From Bradyrhizobium sp. ORS 278 (GTDB lineage Bacteria > Pseudomonadota > Alphaproteobacteria > Rhizobiales > Xanthobacteraceae), in contig NC_009445.1 of NCBI RefSeq assembly GCF_000026145.1, positions 5,486,501 to 5,550,500 on the forward strand: a stretch of 64,000 bases of DNA. Reading direction: 5' to 3'. A program made the translations under genes and the position numbers. This document shows positions 61,709 to 64,000 of this stretch, piece after piece (position 1 is the first letter of the stretch; the number at the start of each line of letters is the position of its first letter). A model generated the notes under the pieces. It ran no database searches. It had not been told where the DNA came from and worked only from the letters and a program-made list of their open reading frames with translations.

Positions 61709-64000
61709 ATGAACGCCAGGAACCGGCGTCCTCGTCGCTTCGGCAAATCTCGGCACGTCACGTCGGTCGCGGCAGCGCTGACTGTCCTGATGTGTCCGAT
61801 CCTGGCTGCTTCCGCAGAAACTCTTGCCGTGCAGGGCAATCGACGCGTCGACGCTGCGATGGTCACGTCTCGCTTCCACGCCGATGCCAGCGGACGCTAT
61901 GACGCCGCCGCCCTTGACGCCGGATTGAAGGCGCTGGTCGAGACCGGTCTGTTCGACGACGTCAAGATCAGCCGCAACGGCGGACAGATCGTCGTGCGGC
62001 TCGCGGAAGCAAAGTTGCTCGATCGGGTCGCCTTCGAAGGTAACAAGAAGGTGAAGGATGCGGACCTGACGAGCGCCGTGCTGTCGAAGCCGCGCTCGGC
62101 GCTGCAGCGCGCCACCGTGCAGGGCGATGTTGCCCGCATCCTCCAGGCCTATCACCGCGTCGGCCGCGACGACGTCCGTGTCGTCCCTGAGATCATCGAC
62201 CGCGGCAACGACCGCGTCGATCTTGTGTTCACGATCACCGAGGGGAAGAAAACGCCGGTGAGAGCCATCAGCTTCATCGGCAACAAGGCCTATGACGCGC
62301 GGCAGTTGCGCGCCGTCATCAAGACGTCGGAATCAACGGTACTGAGCTTCGTCACCGGCGGCGATGCCTATGATGCCGACCGCGTCAACGAGGACCGTGA
62401 GCAGCTGCGGCAATATTACCGCAACCACGGTTTCGCCGATGCCGAGGTGACCAATGTCAGTGTCGAATTCGATCGCGCGTCCAACGGCTTCAATCTGAGC
62501 TTCACGATCGACGAAGGCGTGGCTTACAAGTTCGGCGCGATCGACTTCGCCTGCAATGTGCAGGGGCTCGCCTGCGACGGCTTGCGCACGCAACTGCTCC
62601 CTCAGCGGGGCGACACGTTCGATGCAAGCAAGCTCGACAAGACCACCGAGGTGCTGACCGCAGAGCTCGGCAAGCTGGGCTTTCCCTTCGCGCAGGTCGA
62701 GCCCCGGGTCAATCGCAACACGCCGGCGCGGCTGGCGGATGTCAGCTTCCAGATCGACGAGGGTCAGCGCAGCTATGTTGAGCGCATCGACATTCACGGC
62801 AACACCCGCACGCGCGACGACGTCATCCGCCGCGAGTTCGACATCGGCGAGGGCGACGCCTACAACAAGACGCTGATCGACCGTGCCGAGCGGCGGCTGC
62901 GCAACCTCAACTACTTCAAGACGGTCAAGATCACGTCGCGCCCCGGCTCGACCAGGGATCGCGTGGTGCTCGACGTGGAGGTGGTCGACCAGGCAACCGG
63001 CGACTTCAACGTCTCAGGCGGCTATTCGTCGACGGACGGATTGCTCGCCGAGGTCAAGGTGGGCGACCGCAACGTGCTCGGCACGGGCAATACCGCGCAG
63101 GCCACGTTCACCTATGGCCAGTTCGCGCGCGGCGCCACACTGTCCTTCACATCGCCCTATGCGCTGGGACGGCTGACGCCGGGCGTCGAGCTGTTCGCGC
63201 GACAGAGCATGGCCACGACGTTCCAGTCGTTCGGCAACAACACCTATGGGGGCGCCTTCACCCTTGGCATGCCGGTCAGCGAGCAGACCGCGATGCTGTG
63301 GCGCTATTCGCTCTACGACCAGAAGGTCGTGCTCGCGCCGGGGATCTCCCCTGCCGCGGTGTCCGTTCCGGTTCGGCAGGCAATCGCCGCGGGCCGGCAG
63401 ACAGTCTCGCAGCTAGGCAACACCGTCACCTACAGCACGCTCGACAACGCCAAGATGCCGACCAGCGGCATTCGATCGCAACTGAGCCAGGATCTCGCCG
63501 GCCTCGGCGGCGATGTCCGCTTCCTGAAAACCACCGCTGACGTCCGCTACTACCGATCCATCAACAGCGACCTGACCGCCATGGTGCGCGGCCAGGGCGG
63601 CTACATCACCGGATTGGGCGGCCAACAGGCGCCGCTGCTCAACAGCTTCTTCGGTGGACCGACGATGGTGCGCGGCTTCGCCCCCGGCGGATTCGGCCCG
63701 CGCGATCTCACGGCGGGTTCGACGATGGACAATGTCGGCGGCAGCTTCTACTGGGCGACCACGGCGGAGCTGCAGAGCAACATCCCGGGAGTGCCCCAGG
63801 AATACGGCTTGCGCGGCTCGGCCTTCGTCGATGCCGGCACCGTGTTTGGCTATCGCGGGCCGGCCCAGAACGTTCAGGTCGCGAACAAGAACGTGCTGCG
63901 CTCCTCCGTCGGCGTTGGGATGACCTGGGCGTCGCCCTTCGGCCCGCTGACGGTCGACTATTCCGTGCCGATCAGCAAGGCGGCGTATGACGTCGTGCAA
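61709..64000 (+). CDS. BamA/Omp85-family outer-membrane assembly protein, 3' end outside window
   Basis: The first 764 codons, open to the window edge. After AGGAG, the ATG at 61709 begins a signal peptide (TSVAAALTVLMCPILAAS). Five POTRA-like repeats follow: ETLAVQGNRRVDAAMV, LLDRVAFEGNKKVKDADL, PVRAISFIGNKAYDARQL, one around AYKFGAIDFACNVQG, and YVERIDIHGNTRTRDDVI. The barrel begins near FNVSGGYSSTDGLLAEV and includes the loop-6 motif TMVRGFAPGGFGPRD. The end (GPLTVDYSVPISK) lies close to the expected C-terminus. It probably inserts beta-barrel proteins. Main bamA usually neighbours rseP or lpx genes, absent here, so this may be a paralogue. POTRA4 has an unusual C-x6-C pair. Confidence 0.88.
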   Translation, partial: MNARNRRPRRFGKSRHVTSVAAALTVLMCPILAASAETLAVQGNRRVDAAMVTSRFHADASGRYDAAALDAGLKALVETGLFDDVKISRNGGQIVVRLAEAKLLDRVAFEGNKKVKDADLTSAVLSKPRSALQRATVQGDVARILQAYHRVGRDDVRVVPEIIDRGNDRVDLVFTITEGKKTPVRAISFIGNKAYDARQLRAVIKTSESTVLSFVTGGDAYDADRVNEDREQLRQYYRNHGFADAEVTNVSVEFDRASNGFNLSFTIDEGVAYKFGAIDFACNVQGLACDGLRTQLLPQRGDTFDASKLDKTTEVLTAELGKLGFPFAQVEPRVNRNTPARLADVSFQIDEGQRSYVERIDIHGNTRTRDDVIRREFDIGEGDAYNKTLIDRAERRLRNLNYFKTVKITSRPGSTRDRVVLDVEVVDQATGDFNVSGGYSSTDGLLAEVKVGDRNVLGTGNTAQATFTYGQFARGATLSFTSPYALGRLTPGVELFARQSMATTFQSFGNNTYGGAFTLGMPVSEQTAMLWRYSLYDQKVVLAPGISPAAVSVPVRQAIAAGRQTVSQLGNTVTYSTLDNAKMPTSGIRSQLSQDLAGLGGDVRFLKTTADVRYYRSINSDLTAMVRGQGGYITGLGGQQAPLLNSFFGGPTMVRGFAPGGFGPRDLTAGSTMDNVGGSFYWATTAELQSNIPGVPQEYGLRGSAFVDAGTVFGYRGPAQNVQVANKNVLRSSVGVGMTWASPFGPLTVDYSVPISKAAYDVVQ

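Noticed and set aside
1..64000. CRISPR arrays, tRNA or rRNA genes, intact insertion sequences
   Set aside because: No regularly spaced repeats, no cloverleaf or rRNA signatures and no transposase frames were found by eye.

Overview
The window reads as chromosomal DNA of a high-GC alphaproteobacterium, most likely Bradyrhizobium or a close Bradyrhizobiaceae relative. This is inferred from codon bias, from FnrN/FixK-type regulation, from DUF6894 and other small protein families that I associate with this group, and from palindromic intergenic repeats of the kind common in these genomes. I found no rRNA, tRNA, CRISPR array or intact insertion sequence.

Layout. 1-11 kb: a carbon-acid/glyoxylate region. 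A leftward operon (two paralogous serine-glyoxylate-type aminotransferases, an enoyl-CoA hydratase, a TctC/Bug binding protein) diverges from an FCD-type GntR regulator. A GlcD-GlcF-like FAD/Fe-S dehydrogenase fusion, a GlcG-like protein, an MBL hydrolase, an SDR and a VOC protein follow. 11-14 kb: a GNAT enzyme, a DUF418 membrane protein and a 680-bp repeat-filled gap. 14-19.7 kb: leftward lipid genes (enoyl-CoA hydratase, lipase-like hydrolase, a three-part MFS/PlsC/AMP-ligase protein, two small proteins) behind a promoter with two TTGAGC-N3-GCTCAA palindromes. 19.8-26 kb: a molybdopterin oxidoreductase divergent from a GntR regulator and a complete TRAP transporter operon.

26-41.3 kb is the most coherent block: an apparent low-oxygen regulon. 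It encodes a Crp-like regulator and an FnrN-type regulator with four candidate Fe-S cysteines and an FNR-like recognition helix. It carries six perfect TTGA-N6-TCAA boxes, mostly about 63-74 bp before start codons. Genes beside the boxes are a 34-residue membrane protein, a c-type cytochrome, two small membrane proteins, an alcohol dehydrogenase with a kinase-like fusion, phasin-PHA synthase and a CBS-BON protein. An MlaEFD-type lipid transporter and an ADP-forming acyl-CoA synthetase/GNAT fusion lie between them. Together they suggest a programme for envelope lipid handling, carbon storage and redox disposal in microaerobiosis.

41-46 kb: a CaiB/BaiF CoA transferase, then a decayed prophage scrap (GNAT, small membrane protein, terminase remnant, small DNA-packaging-like protein), a 20-bp direct repeat and a beta-barrel-like protein. 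46-56 kb: a double hybrid histidine kinase, an Nramp-like transporter with non-canonical motifs, malic enzyme, arginase and an OpgC-like protein. 56-60 kb: many small, mostly uncharacterised genes, a cytochrome c, a phasin and a seventh FNR-like box. 60-64 kb: a methyltransferase-like membrane protein, an exported protein of unknown function and a BamA/Omp85 paralogue cut by the window end.
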